Below the pieces are notes generated by a model. That model was not told the origin of the DNA and did not search any database. It was given only the letters and a program-made list of their open reading frames with translations. The translations under genes and the position numbers were made by a program. A stretch of DNA of 64,000 nt from Ferruginibacter paludis (lineage in GTDB: Bacteria > Bacteroidota > Bacteroidia > Chitinophagales > Chitinophagaceae), in contig NZ_JAUFQJ010000004.1 in NCBI RefSeq assembly GCF_030409685.1, positions 558,001 to 622,000 on the forward strand, given 5' to 3'. Positions 29,470-37,372 of this stretch are shown one piece after another. Every line of letters begins with the position of its first letter. Positions within the stretch are counted from its first letter, which is position 1.

Positions 29470-30399
29470 TCAAACAACTATATCACGTACTTTCCACCCT
29501 GTTAATAAAACCCCTGCAATCACCAGCATGGTACCAATTACCTGCTCAAAAAAAATGCGTTCACCTAAAATGAAATGTGCCTGTAAAATGGTGCTAACAG
29601 GGCCAATACTGGATATGATGGCCACATTATTGGACCCAATCTTTTTCATCGCATTGGAAACTAAAAAACCGGGTATTACGGTAGCTATAATTGCCAGTAA
29701 AAATCCATACCCCCAAAATGAATTTCCGGCTGGCATATTGTTGTAATTGCCTGCTATAAGAAAATGCAAAAAAACACCTGCCGTTGAAGCCAGCATGGCA
29801 TAAGACGTAAACCTGGTAGCCCCTACCAGCGGAATAATTTTGCCACTCCCTACCAGGTAAACAGCAAAAGTGATGGCACAAATAAATATCAATATACTAC
29901 CCAATAAAAAATGAGCATTATCATAATCCACCCCCAACTCGCCGGCATAAGCAATGGCAATACCAGCATAAGTAAGTGCCAGCGCTATTTTTTGAATGCC
30001 TGATATTTTTTGTTTAAAAATGGCCGCATTGATGAGCAACACAAAACTTGGATACAGAAAAAGAATTAACCGCTCGAGGCCGGCGCTGATATATTGCAAT
30101 CCAATAAAATCAAATAAACTACTCAGGTAATAGCCAAATATTCCCAGCCCGATAATACGCAGCCATTGTTGAGGTGTAATAGTTACATTTTCTTTTTTAT
30201 TACCCGACAAAATAGCCGCACCGATAAAAAACGGAAGTGCAAAAACCATCCGTAACATAAGCAAAGTCAATGCATCGGTATGCGTATCGGCAAAAGCTTT
30301 TTTAACAATGATGGCTTTGGTAGAAAACAGGATGGAGCCTGCGAAAGCAAGCATAAATCCGGTGACAGGGATGGAGGAGCTATCATTTTTAGGTGTCAT
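29470..30399 (-). CDS. EamA/DMT-family transporter
   Basis: I set the start at ATG 30397-30399. The longer open frame upstream crosses the hairpin at 30412-30430 and adds about 59 residues that do not fit the family. The 309-residue product has ten predicted membrane spans in two EamA repeats. The second half carries a TAVIPGFLVSNAMKKIG-type pattern, read here as TVIPGFLVSNAMKKIGSNN. The substrate is unknown; such proteins export amino acids or other metabolites. It follows dapD on the same strand with a 142-bp gap. Confidence 0.88.
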   Translation of the reverse strand: MTPKNDSSSIPVTGFMLAFAGSILFSTKAIIVKKAFADTHTDALTLLMLRMVFALPFFIGAAILSGNKKENVTITPQQWLRIIGLGIFGYYLSSLFDFIGLQYISAGLERLILFLYPSFVLLINAAIFKQKISGIQKIALALTYAGIAIAYAGELGVDYDNAHFLLGSILIFICAITFAVYLVGSGKIIPLVGATRFTSYAMLASTAGVFLHFLIAGNYNNMPAGNSFWGYGFLLAIIATVIPGFLVSNAMKKIGSNNVAIISSIGPVSTILQAHFILGERIFFEQVIGTMLVIAGVLLTGWKVRDIVV

Positions 30400-30411
30400 A
30401 ATTAAACAACT

Positions 30412-30430
30412 CAGCCCCGTAAAGGGGCTG
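30412..30430 (-). terminator. GC-rich hairpin between dapD and the EamA gene
   Basis: CAGCCCC (30412-30418) pairs perfectly with GGGGCTG (30424-30430) around a 5-nt loop. It lies after dapD and just 12 bp before the EamA start codon. It lacks a good T run on the minus strand, so it may be a weak terminator, or a structure at the EamA ribosome-binding region. Confidence 0.35.
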
Positions 30431-30541
30431 GTGTATTTTATATTTTTTAAACTTCCATCATTTAAAATCCTGTTTGGTAAAATGCCTGGAATAACTGCTG
30501 TTACAAACCCGGAATATTGCCGGGCAATGCCTTTTAAAACG

Positions 30542-31354
30542 CTAAACTGACACATTAAAATCTCGTAGTGCATCATTTAAACTTGTCTTTAAATCAGTGG
30601 AAGGTTTACGCTGTCCGATGATCAATGCACAACCAACACCATACTCGCCTGCAGGAAATTTTTTGTTGTAGGTGCCGGGTATTACCACGCTCCTTGCTGG
30701 TACGATACCTTTCATTTCTTTTGGCTCACTGCCGCTTACATCAATGATTTTAGTGGATTGTGTCAGCACAACGTTGGCACCGAGCACGGCTTCTTTTTCC
30801 ACCCGAACACCTTCCACTACAATACAACGGCTGCCAATAAAACAACCATCTTCAATAATTACCGGGCTTGCCTGCAATGGCTCCAGTACGCCGCCAATAC
30901 CCACGCCTCCACTCAAGTGTACGCCTTTGCCTATTTGTGCGCAACTACCTACCGTTGCCCAGGTATCTACCATCGTACCTTCATCTACATAGGCGCCAAT
31001 GTTTACATAGCTTGGCATCAGTACTACATTTTTAGCCAGGTAAGCACCATATCTTGCAACTGCATGTGGAACCGCTCTAACTCCCAGTGCCGCATACCCG
31101 CTCTTTAGTTTCATCTTATCATAAAATTCAAATGGCGGTAAATTAAAAGTCTGCATTTGCTGAATGCCAAAATACATCAGTATGGCCTGCTTTACCCATT
31201 CGTTCACCTGCCACCCGTTTTCTGTTGGCGAAGCAGTTCTTAACCTGCCCTTGTCTACTTCTTCAATGATGGTTCTTACTGCGTCGGCGTATTTTTCTTC
31301 CTTAAGCAGTTCCCTGTTTGCCCAGGCCGCCAGTATACATTCTTTTTGTTCCAT
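30542..31354 (-). CDS. dapD: Tetrahydrodipicolinate N-succinyltransferase
   Basis: The 270-residue protein matches DapD in length and pattern: an N-terminal helical domain, then left-handed beta-helix repeats (VDEGTMVDTWATVGSCAQIG, GVGIGGVLEPLQASPVIIEDG), then RCIVVEGVRVEKEAVLGANVVL. It transfers succinyl from succinyl-CoA to tetrahydrodipicolinate in the succinylase branch of lysine and meso-diaminopimelate synthesis. It is probably monocistronic or loosely linked to the EamA gene. Confidence 0.96.
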   Translation of the reverse strand: MEQKECILAAWANRELLKEEKYADAVRTIIEEVDKGRLRTASPTENGWQVNEWVKQAILMYFGIQQMQTFNLPPFEFYDKMKLKSGYAALGVRAVPHAVARYGAYLAKNVVLMPSYVNIGAYVDEGTMVDTWATVGSCAQIGKGVHLSGGVGIGGVLEPLQASPVIIEDGCFIGSRCIVVEGVRVEKEAVLGANVVLTQSTKIIDVSGSEPKEMKGIVPARSVVIPGTYNKKFPAGEYGVGCALIIGQRKPSTDLKTSLNDALRDFNVSV

Positions 31355-31525
31355 TGTAATGTGTTGCTTTTTTCGGTTATATGATTGTTCTTCCGGTTGT
31401 TGAAAGCAGTTGTACTAATGTAGTCTGCTATATGAAATTTGCCGGGCTGCGCAAGATACAAAAAGATTAAAAGGGAGGGCGTTGAATTTGAAACTAATTA
31501 TACAAGGCTTATAACTGTCGATAAC

Positions 31526-31580
31526 CGATAGTCAATAGTCAATAGTGAGACACTCACTACTGACTACTCTCTACTTATCG
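31526..31580. repeat. Imperfect 55-bp palindrome
   Basis: The segment starts CGATAGTCAATAGTC and ends CTCTACTTATCG, with central AGTGAG/CTCACT arms around ACA. The two arms (about 24 and 28 nt) are near reverse complements. Inside, GTCAATA is repeated directly. It lies about 50 bp before the glycosyltransferase start, in a 273-bp intergenic region. It could be a dispersed palindromic repeat or a strong mRNA hairpin. Confidence 0.6.
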
Positions 31581-31627
31581 AAGGGTTTATTTATCTTGCG
31601 TTTCCATTCACAAGGCAGTATATAATT

Positions 31628-32779
31628 ATGAATATAGGTTATGACGGCAAAAGAGCATATCAAAATAAAACAGGCCTGGGTAATTATATCCGTTCGCTGA
31701 TTGCAATTTTGACACAGCATTACCCGCAACACCAGTACACTTTATTTGCACCAAAAAAAACGGATCTGTTTGATGTGGCTGCTTTCAAAAATGTGAGTGC
31801 CATTTTTCCGGAAAGCTTTCCAGGAAAACAGTTTCCGGGTTGGTGGCGGAGGCGGGGCATGGTGAAAACAATCGCCGGATCATCCATCGATATTTATCAT
31901 GGCGTAAGCAATGAATTGCCGCTGCATATTGAACGAACCGGTGTAAAAACGGCCGTTACCATTCATGATATCATTTTCGAGCGCTTTCCGGAAACATACA
32001 ATTTTGATGAACGCTATGTACACCGTCATAAAATAAAACAGGCCTGCAAAGCGGCCGATACAGTTATCGCTATCAGCGAACAAACAAAGGCTGATTTGAT
32101 TAATTTCTATAAGGTGCCGCAGGAAAAAATAGCTATCTGTTACCAGAGTTGTAACCCTATTTTTCAGCAAACCATTTCAGATGCACAAAAAGCAATTGTA
32201 AAAAAAAGATACCAGTTACCAGGCGAGTATTTTTTATTTGTCAGTTCCATTGCACCACGAAAAAACCTGGTTGTGATCTGCAAGGCCATGATATTGCTGA
32301 AAGACAAATTGGATATTCCTTTGGTAGTAATTGGCAATGGTAAAAAAGAAAAAGAAGAAGTAAGAAAACTGATGCACGAAAACGGCATGGCCAATCGTCT
32401 GATTTTGCTCAACGAATTACCTGCTTCCAAAGCGTTGGAATTTACAACAGCAGCTGACTTTCCGGCAATTTACCAGCAGGCATTGGCATTGATATACCCC
32501 TCTATTTTTGAGGGCTTTGGTGCACCATTGCTGGAGGCTTTGTGGAGCGGCTTACCGGTGATCAGCAGCAATACCAGCAGTTTGCCCGAAGTGGGTGGTG
32601 ACGCTGCTTTATATTTTTCACCAGGTGATACAGAGCAGTTGGCCCACTACATGCTGCAGGTTGCAAGCGACAGTGAACTCGCTGGCACTTTACGCAGCAA
32701 AGGTTTTGAACAGGCACAATTATTTACAACAGAAAAATACGCTGACAGTATTATGAAAGTGTATAAGCAAATACTATGA
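31628..32779 (+). CDS. Glycosyltransferase family 4 (GT-B)
   Basis: The 383-residue protein has two Rossmann halves. The donor-binding half carries SSIAPRKNL (about 213-221) and the family signature with two glutamates, EGFGAPLLEALWSGLPVISS (about 297-316). The N-terminal half has the YDGKRAYQNKTGLGNYIRSL acceptor-side start seen in mannosyl- and glucosyltransferases of polysaccharide assembly. It acts at the cytoplasmic face of the membrane. It overlaps the following gene by 4 bp. The acceptor is unknown, as no polysaccharide cluster is here. Confidence 0.9.
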   Translation: MNIGYDGKRAYQNKTGLGNYIRSLIAILTQHYPQHQYTLFAPKKTDLFDVAAFKNVSAIFPESFPGKQFPGWWRRRGMVKTIAGSSIDIYHGVSNELPLHIERTGVKTAVTIHDIIFERFPETYNFDERYVHRHKIKQACKAADTVIAISEQTKADLINFYKVPQEKIAICYQSCNPIFQQTISDAQKAIVKKRYQLPGEYFLFVSSIAPRKNLVVICKAMILLKDKLDIPLVVIGNGKKEKEEVRKLMHENGMANRLILLNELPASKALEFTTAADFPAIYQQALALIYPSIFEGFGAPLLEALWSGLPVISSNTSSLPEVGGDAALYFSPGDTEQLAHYMLQVASDSELAGTLRSKGFEQAQLFTTEKYADSIMKVYKQIL

Positions 32780-33348
32780 TAGATTTTTCATCCGATATCA
32801 GCAATTGCATCACCGTGATGCAAAATGGCGGCATCATTTTATATCCTACTGATACTATCTGGGGCATTGGATGTGATGCCACTAATGAAGAAGCGGTAGC
32901 TAAAATTTTTGCGCTTAAGAAAAGAGCAGAAGAAAAAAGTATGATCATTTTGCTGGCAGAAGATAAAGATATCATTCAGTATATAACGCAACCGGATCTG
33001 GCCGTAATTGATTACCTGCAAACTGTAACCAAACCTACTACGGTAATTTATGAAGGTGCCACCGGGCTGGCAGAGAATGTAATCAGCAGCGATGGCAGTG
33101 TCGCGATACGCATCACCCGTGACCCGTTTTGCAGGCACCTGATTAAGAGATTTAAAAAACCGGTCGTCTCTACTTCTGCCAACGTTAGCGGCTTTCCGTC
33201 ACCTGCTACTTTTGCCGCTATCAGTGACGAAATAAAAAACGGTGTTGACTATATAGTACAACACCGCCAGGATGATTTGTTAGCTGCCGCACCTTCGGCC
33301 ATTATCAAATGGAATAAGGATGCTACAGTGACTGTTTTAAGAAGTTAG
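32776..33348 (+). CDS. L-threonylcarbamoyladenylate synthase (Sua5/YrdC/YwlC)
   Basis: The 190-residue protein is a single YrdC domain: GGIILYPTDTIWGIGCDATN (about 16-35), the nucleotide-binding KKRAEEKSMIILLA, and VRITRDPF- and STSANVSG-type motifs (read here as AIRITRDPF and STSANVSGFPSP). It makes the threonylcarbamoyl-AMP used for t6A37 of tRNAs. The start overlaps the glycosyltransferase stop, so translation is coupled. Its stop is 1 bp from the stop of the convergent gene. Confidence 0.94.
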   Translation: MIDFSSDISNCITVMQNGGIILYPTDTIWGIGCDATNEEAVAKIFALKKRAEEKSMIILLAEDKDIIQYITQPDLAVIDYLQTVTKPTTVIYEGATGLAENVISSDGSVAIRITRDPFCRHLIKRFKKPVVSTSANVSGFPSPATFAAISDEIKNGVDYIVQHRQDDLLAAAPSAIIKWNKDATVTVLRS

Positions 33349-33349
33349 A

Positions 33350-33943
33350 CTAAAAAAATGTAAGGCCTATACCAGCCTGAATACTCTGGCTTCGCCATTT
33401 GTCTTTGTTGTCGATATCATTAATGTTCGACAGACCAACCGCGTATCTTCCATAGACTCTGAAATTACCAAAATGTAACTGTACACCAGCCAGCATGCTG
33501 AGATCGCCTTTTTTAAAAGCATCTTTGCCATTCTGTACTAGTTTTTCGTTCTGGTTAATTAAGACGCCAAACTGCGGCCCGGCCTGTATTGCAAAGAATT
33601 TGCTCAGTTTATAATCCAGTAAAACAGGAATGCTTAAATAACTCAATTTGATATTGGAGATTTTGCTGGAATTTATATTACTGTAAATTTTACTTAACTG
33701 GCTGCTTGTATCGGTATTGATTTGGTTAAACAATACTTCAGGCTGCAGCGAAAATTTCTTGCCCAATCCTATTTCAGCAAAGCCGCCGACATGGTATCCA
33801 TAATTAAATTGTTCGCTGAAGGATTTACCGGAAATCTTGTTAATGTTGGTACCAACCTTAACACCCAAATGAACACTTTGAGCGTTAGCTGCTGCGGTAA
33901 AAATTAGCGCAGCCATTGCGAGGAATAAGAGTTTTATTTTCAT
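33350..33943 (-). CDS. PorT-like outer-membrane beta-barrel protein
   Basis: The 197-residue protein has a signal peptide (residues 1-21, ending ANA-Q). The rest is an eight-strand barrel of the OMP_b-brl_2 type: HLGVKVGTNINKISG, SLQPEVLFNQ, IPVLLDYKL, FAIQAGPQFGVLIN, QAGIGLTFF. It ends in Phe, as expected for BAM recognition. The function is unknown; such barrels are common and multicopy in this phylum. Confidence 0.9.
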   Translation of the reverse strand: MKIKLLFLAMAALIFTAAANAQSVHLGVKVGTNINKISGKSFSEQFNYGYHVGGFAEIGLGKKFSLQPEVLFNQINTDTSSQLSKIYSNINSSKISNIKLSYLSIPVLLDYKLSKFFAIQAGPQFGVLINQNEKLVQNGKDAFKKGDLSMLAGVQLHFGNFRVYGRYAVGLSNINDIDNKDKWRSQSIQAGIGLTFF

Positions 33944-34021
33944 GGTTTTTTAGTTTTAATTTGTGTATCCAACGATATGCCAATCCAAATGTTACTGAGA
34001 TAATTATTTGTTAATGAATGT

Positions 34022-34972
34022 TTACTGAAAGGAGTACCGAAAAGTCACCGTAAAATAATCCGCCCACCGGTTGTCTGTTGTTTTGGGCAAATAATAGTCA
34101 ATGTACATTTCCGGTTCAACAGAAAATTTACCTGTTCCATAACTTGTGTTCAAACTAAAGCCAAGTGACTCCGGCTGAAATTTAGTGTTCTCTAATTTTG
34201 GCAATCTGCCTTTTTTATTTAAAAAACTGAGCAGGTTGGGTGCATTGGTTGTATGGTGTAACACCTGCCTGCTTTTACCCAAATTTAACAGCAGTGAAGG
34301 GGTGATCGTAATGCCATCTGACCTACTAAAAATTTCGTCCCATTCAAATTCATGCGAAACAGCAGGCACTAAAGTAAAGGATGTAAGTTTACTGTTTATG
34401 GAATCATAGAGCAGTCTTACCCTTTTAACTTCCCCATATTCACCACCGGAAAAATCAAGGGCTAAACCTGGCCTCAGCCAGGTTTTTTTGTACAGATAAG
34501 CGGCATACAAATCATTGTGTACGGGTGAAGCATAAGATGAAAAAATATCGCTAACAAAAGTATGGGTGTATGCGATGGTAAAATCCACTTTAGTATTTTC
34601 CGGCAATTCGTACCCGGCGGCGGCTGAATATTCATTCACGCCAAATCCATGTTTACTGTCATTTAATAAATTGACCGTGCCGGCAACATACAGCCCGCTT
34701 TTATGATGATAGGTAAGCGACGGCGAAAAAATGATTGTATTAACAGGTGTAAGCTTTGAATTGAGTACATTGTTCTGTACATTGAATATCCTGTTGCCAA
34801 TGCCCAGGTTTACCGAAATAAAACTGCCAGCAGACTTTGCGTCGTCCAAAATATCCATCAGATCCTGTAAAATTGCAGTCGAGTCTTTATTGTCTATAGC
34901 CGGAGGTTTTGTTTGAGCGAAGTTTTTAGCAAAACAGCACAGAAAACTAATAAGCAGTAATATTTTTTGCAT
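34022..34972 (-). CDS. Probable outer-membrane beta-barrel protein
   Basis: The 316-residue protein has a signal peptide (residues 1-19, ending FA-Q). The mature part alternates amphipathic strands with turns (LYVAGTVNLLND, GFGVNEYSAAAGYELP, KVDFTIAYTHTF) and ends in RYSFQ, typical of barrels. I do not recognise a named family. It lies 78 bp upstream of the PorT-like gene on the same strand and could be cotranscribed with it. Confidence 0.75.
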   Translation of the reverse strand: MQKILLLISFLCCFAKNFAQTKPPAIDNKDSTAILQDLMDILDDAKSAGSFISVNLGIGNRIFNVQNNVLNSKLTPVNTIIFSPSLTYHHKSGLYVAGTVNLLNDSKHGFGVNEYSAAAGYELPENTKVDFTIAYTHTFVSDIFSSYASPVHNDLYAAYLYKKTWLRPGLALDFSGGEYGEVKRVRLLYDSINSKLTSFTLVPAVSHEFEWDEIFSRSDGITITPSLLLNLGKSRQVLHHTTNAPNLLSFLNKKGRLPKLENTKFQPESLGFSLNTSYGTGKFSVEPEMYIDYYLPKTTDNRWADYFTVTFRYSFQ

Positions 34973-35094
34973 TGACTGACAGGTGTTTTTGTTACCGGGT
35001 ACTTCGACTTATGAAAAACCGGTTGGTTTAAAACGGTGTATGTGGACTGATAATGTTATTTTACGGCTATAGCAACGTAACACCATTGATTTAA

Positions 35095-35127
35095 TTGCAC
35101 TTCGGTAGCTTAAAAACATTACCTTTG
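35095..35127 (+). promoter_or_regulatory. Promoter of the DEAD-box helicase gene
   Basis: TTG at 35095-35097 and TACCTTTG at 35120-35127 (full match to TAnnTTTG) are spaced 22 bp apart, acceptable for a Bacteroidota -33/-7 promoter. A start near 35131 would give an unusually long leader of about 135 nt before the start codon at 35266. Confidence 0.55.
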
Positions 35128-35241
35128 CAAAATTATTTATAACGAGTATTGCATGAAATGCCCGAAAGGCTGTTGAGATTAAAAATTACTTTAACGTTTA
35201 AACACTGAATTAAGTAGCGAAACAACAGGCGAATAGCATAT

Positions 35242-35268
35242 CATGTAAACCAAAAAAAAATTTACATG
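35242..35268 (+). promoter_or_regulatory. Hairpin that encloses the helicase start codon
   Basis: CATGTAAA (35242-35249) and TTTACATG (35261-35268) form a perfect 8-bp inverted repeat around an 11-nt A-rich loop. The last three bases of the right arm are the ATG start codon. The same sequence is also a clean operator-like palindrome, so a protein-binding role is possible. Confidence 0.6.
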
Positions 35269-37017
35269 AATGCATTTGAAGCCTTAGGCTTAAACGAACA
35301 ATTAGTACAGGCAATTTCAGACCTCGGTTTTGACACTCCTACTCCCATCCAGGAGCAAGCGATCCCCATTTTATTATCAGGTACCACCGATTTTGTAGGT
35401 CTGGCACAAACAGGAACCGGTAAAACAGCGGCTTTTGGTCTTCCGTTGTTGCACCTGATCAACATTTCAGAAAGACATCCGCAGGCATTGATAGTATGCC
35501 CAACAAGGGAATTGTGTTTACAGATAACCAATGACCTGGCTACTTTTACAAAACATACCAAAGGACTTTTTACTGAAGCTGTTTATGGTGGTGCTTCTAT
35601 CACCATGCAGATAAGAAATTTAAAAAGAGGTGTACACATTGTTGTAGCAACCCCCGGCAGACTGATTGACCTGATTGAAAGAAAAGCGATTGATCTGCAA
35701 AAAGTAAAATATGTGGTGTTGGATGAAGCAGATGAAATGCTGAACATGGGCTTTAGAGATGATATTGATTTTGTATTGAAAAATACCATCAACCGCGAAA
35801 GCATCTGGCTGTTCAGCGCTACCATGCCACCAGAAGTAAGGGCCATTGCCAAAAACTTTATGACCACACCCAAGGAAATTACGGTTGGTAAAAAGAACAG
35901 TGGTAATGTAAATATTGATCACCAGTTTTTTGTTGTAGCAGCCCAGCAGCGGTACGAAACATTAAAACGTTACATCGATTTTAACCCCGGTATGTACGGC
36001 ATTATTTTTACCCGTACCAAACTGGATGCACAGGACATTGCTGAAAAATTGGTCAGGGAAGGATATGAAATTGAAGCGCTGCACGGTGACCTTACCCAAC
36101 AGCAAAGAGACAAGGTAATGGGGCGTTTTCGCCAGAAGCATTTACAGCTATTGATAGCAACCGACGTGGCGGCAAGAGGTATTGATGTGGATGGTATTAC
36201 GCATGTAATTAACTATGAGTTACCAGATGATATGGAAGTATACACGCACAGAAGCGGTCGTACTGCCAGAGCCGGTAAAACAGGTATTTGTATTTCTATC
36301 TGCCACAGCAGGGAAAGTTATAAAATCAAGCAACTGGAACGCATGGTGAATGCCATCTTTCATAAGCTGGATGTACCAAGTGGTAAAGATGTTTGCCGCA
36401 AACAGTTTTTTCATTTCATGGATAAATTAATGCAGGCAGATATTTCTAACGGGGATTATGAAACCTACATGGCTGACCTGCAGGAAAAATTTGCAGACAT
36501 CAGCAAGGAAGAAGTGTTGCAAAGAGTTGCAGCATTGGAGTTCAACCACTTTTTAAAGTATTATGAAAATGCACCTGACCTAAATTCCAACATCAGAAAT
36601 TCCGATATCAGGGGTGGCGACAGAAGAGAGACAGGCAACAGGGAAAGCGGCAACAGGGATGGCAGCAGAAGAGAAAGAGGTAATTTTCAACATGACAGTG
36701 GCTACACAAGATTATTTGTAAACCTAGGTACCAAAGATGGTTTTTACAAAGCCAGTTTTTTACAGTTTATTTTAGATGAAAGCAATTTAAACAAGGAAGT
36801 ACTGGGCCGCATTGATATGAAAGAAATGAACAGCTGGGTTGAAGTGGATAAAGCGGCGGCCAGCCAGATGATAAAAAGCATAGATGGAAAGAAACACAAT
36901 GGCAGACAGGTAAGAATGAATGAAGCAGATGGCGGTTTCAAAAGACCCCCGGCATTTGAAGGTAAAAGCGATCGCACGGAAGGAAGAAAAAGAATTCCGT
37001 TAAAGGAGAAAAGATAA
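35266..37017 (+). CDS. DEAD-box ATP-dependent RNA helicase (CsdA/DbpA-like)
   Basis: The 583-residue protein has the full helicase core (about 1-370): Q motif (FDTPTPIQEQAIP), AQTGTGKT, PTREL, ATPGRLID, DEAD, SAT, ATDVAARGID and HRSGRTARAG. A C-terminal DbpA-type RNA-binding domain follows (about 480-560, TRLFVNLGTKDGFYKASF), and an Arg/Gly/Asn-rich spacer (about 445-478). It probably acts in ribosome assembly or RNA unwinding at low temperature. A long leader and the start-codon hairpin suggest post-transcriptional control. A strong terminator follows the gene. Confidence 0.95.
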   Translation: MNAFEALGLNEQLVQAISDLGFDTPTPIQEQAIPILLSGTTDFVGLAQTGTGKTAAFGLPLLHLINISERHPQALIVCPTRELCLQITNDLATFTKHTKGLFTEAVYGGASITMQIRNLKRGVHIVVATPGRLIDLIERKAIDLQKVKYVVLDEADEMLNMGFRDDIDFVLKNTINRESIWLFSATMPPEVRAIAKNFMTTPKEITVGKKNSGNVNIDHQFFVVAAQQRYETLKRYIDFNPGMYGIIFTRTKLDAQDIAEKLVREGYEIEALHGDLTQQQRDKVMGRFRQKHLQLLIATDVAARGIDVDGITHVINYELPDDMEVYTHRSGRTARAGKTGICISICHSRESYKIKQLERMVNAIFHKLDVPSGKDVCRKQFFHFMDKLMQADISNGDYETYMADLQEKFADISKEEVLQRVAALEFNHFLKYYENAPDLNSNIRNSDIRGGDRRETGNRESGNRDGSRRERGNFQHDSGYTRLFVNLGTKDGFYKASFLQFILDESNLNKEVLGRIDMKEMNSWVEVDKAAASQMIKSIDGKKHNGRQVRMNEADGGFKRPPAFEGKSDRTEGRKRIPLKEKR

Positions 37018-37037
37018 TATCTACCAAACATATTACA

Positions 37038-37068
37038 GGGCTGCTCAAACCAAGAGCAGCCTTTTTTA
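37038..37068 (+). terminator. Rho-independent terminator of the helicase gene
   Basis: GGCTGCTC (37039-37046) pairs perfectly with GAGCAGCC (37054-37061) around a 7-nt loop and is followed by TTTTTT. It lies 20 bp after the stop codon. Confidence 0.9.
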
Positions 37069-37330
37069 TTATCAATCGATAAAGAGTTTAAAAATAGCTG
37101 CCACTAAAGATCAGCCAGGAATGCTATCAAAGGAATAAATGGCTGCAAAAAGAAAAATAACGATTTAGCTTTATACTTTTGGTGTTGCTTTTTTAAGATG
37201 CAAACTGGCAGAAATAATTCACTGTTTTACTACCCGGTGATGCTAACTTTTTTTGAAAAATAATTTTAACCAAGCTCCAAAATATATAAATCTCTTTATT
37301 CATTAAACGATTTTATAATAATTTATCCGC
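37069..37330. other. Intergenic, no gene seen
   Basis: AT-rich spacer between the helicase terminator and the T9SS-protein promoter. No ORF, RNA gene or repeat stood out. Confidence 0.5.
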
Positions 37331-37338
37331 TACTTTTG
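37331..37338 (+). promoter_or_regulatory. -7 element for the T9SS cargo gene
   Basis: TACTTTTG is a full match to TAnnTTTG, 34 bp before the ATG at 37373. No convincing -33 element was seen. Confidence 0.4.
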
Positions 37339-37372
37339 TGACCTCTCTTAAACACTAAAATCTTTGTTTGCT

